Positions 63,355 to 64,000 of a DNA stretch of 64,000 bases are shown here, piece after piece. The position numbers were made by a program, and so were the translations under genes. Origin of the DNA: CAZPXZ01 sp965219495 (lineage in GTDB: Bacteria > Pseudomonadota > Alphaproteobacteria > Rhodobacterales > CAZPXZ01); the NCBI GenBank assembly GCA_965219495.1, contig OZ244777.1, forward strand, positions 1,860,001 to 1,924,000, given 5' to 3'. Within the stretch, counting starts at the first letter, position 1. The number at the start of each line of letters is the position of its first letter. The notes under the pieces are model-generated. The model worked only from the letters and a program-made list of their open reading frames with translations, was not told the origin of the DNA and ran no database searches.

Positions 63355-64000
63355 AAGTTCTTCGTGAAAGCGCCATTCCAATTGCGGCAATGGCGGTATT
63401 TCTCGTCTTCTGGGAATGGCTCGTATGGGTGAATGACTGGCCGAATTACAAAATGGCGTCGCCTTCCGATCTTGGCCCTGCTTTCTGGAAGTTTCGCTGG
63501 CTGTTTCTTGAATACGCCTGGGACACGCTTTGGCGGACGGTCGCCGGCCTCGCGTTGTCAGTCGTCGTGGGAACGTTGCTCGGAATGATCATGGGCAATT
63601 CGAAAGTCATGCGGGACGCCCTTTATCCGCTGCTGGTGGGCTTCAACGCCATCCCGAAGGCGACCGTGGTGCCAGTGATCGCGCTCATGTTCGTGGGCGC
63701 GCACAACATGAACACGATCCTTATCGCGTTCATGATTTCGTTCTTTCCGATCGCGGTCTCAATCTCGATCGGTCTCTCGACCCTGGAACCGGAATATCGC
63801 GACATCTTGCGGTCCCTCGGAGCGAGCCGATTCACCGTCTTCTACAAGATCGCCCTTCCGAAAACCCTTCCCGAGTTCTTTGGCGCCCTTAAAGTGTCCG
63901 TAACACTGGCTTTCATCGGTACAAACCTGATGGAAATCGTGGAGCCGCATGGACGGGGGCTGGGGCATCTGTTCGACAGCGGCAAGATCAGCGCGGACTA
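63351..64000 (+). CDS. ABC permease, SsuC/TauC/ThiX type (3' end outside window)
   Basis: The GTG at 63351 overlaps the ATPase stop; 216 codons are visible and the frame runs off the right edge without a stop. Motifs are the first helix PIAAMAVFLVFWEWLVWVND, the pair LSVVVGTLLGMIMGNSKVMR and FNAIPKATVVPVIALMFVG, then the EAA loop DILRSLGASRFTVFYKIALP. It forms the channel of the importer with the preceding binding protein and ATPase. Confidence 0.92.
   Translation, partial: MKVLRESAIPIAAMAVFLVFWEWLVWVNDWPNYKMASPSDLGPAFWKFRWLFLEYAWDTLWRTVAGLALSVVVGTLLGMIMGNSKVMRDALYPLLVGFNAIPKATVVPVIALMFVGAHNMNTILIAFMISFFPIAVSISIGLSTLEPEYRDILRSLGASRFTVFYKIALPKTLPEFFGALKVSVTLAFIGTNLMEIVEPHGRGLGHLFDSGKISAD

Overview
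The window is GC-rich DNA, most likely from an alphaproteobacterium. The reasons are a RepC-type replication initiator (a family essentially confined to alphaproteobacterial plasmids), dense ABC-transporter and amide-catabolism operons with many 4-bp start/stop overlaps, and twin-arginine substrate-binding proteins. No rRNA, tRNA or CRISPR array was seen. The sequence alone does not give the genus, or say whether the replicon genes are on a plasmid or integrated.

Region 1 (1-16.96 kb) is accessory and decaying. It opens with the 3' part of a very large sacsin/NOV-like protein ending in a DUF3883, PD-(D/E)xK-like domain. An IS66 remnant follows, then pieces of at least two tyrosine recombinases (one piece on the opposite strand) and a large serine recombinase broken by one extra G. 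Next comes a replication/partition module read leftwards: repC, parA, parB and a DUF1173 gene carrying three in-frame stops. Opposite the repC leader, a strong promoter and an intrinsic terminator bracket a ~108-nt RNA resembling the counter-transcribed RNAs of repABC plasmids; two related dyads lie just beyond. A transposon whose 786-aa transposase fuses a DruA/DUF4338 domain to an IS4-type DDE domain splits a frameshifted GMC oxidoreductase.

Region 2 (17-29 kb): a leftward alpha/beta hydrolase - M14 carboxypeptidase - (GMC) operon diverges from a rightward operon for peptide-type ABC import (DppA-B-C and a fused DppDF ATPase) plus ATP-dependent hydantoinase/oxoprolinase subunits HyuA and HyuB.

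Region 3 (29-44.3 kb): a Fic protein and an IS256 remnant; a leftward SDR-SDR-glutamine-synthetase-like set; a divergent sugar-type ABC importer with an embedded amidohydrolase; a leftward VOC - E1 alpha - E1 beta operon; then debris (VapC, amidohydrolase) and a GFA-family gene.

Region 4 (44.8-57.6 kb): a leftward amino-acid ABC system (SBP, permease, a diaminopentanoate-dehydrogenase-like enzyme, and a permease-ATPase fusion) diverges from an FAD amine/amino-acid oxidase, a DapA-family lyase and a D-hydantoinase; hydantoin racemase and N-carbamoyl-D-amino-acid amidohydrolase follow. Together these could take a hydantoin or dihydropyrimidine to a free D-amino acid and then to an oxo-acid. A PanB-like gene without its usual start and a TIM-barrel isomerase follow.

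Region 5 (58-64 kb): a DUF2157/GDYXXLXY membrane pair, an orphan VapB-type antitoxin, and an NMT1/THI5-type ABC importer whose permease runs off the right edge.
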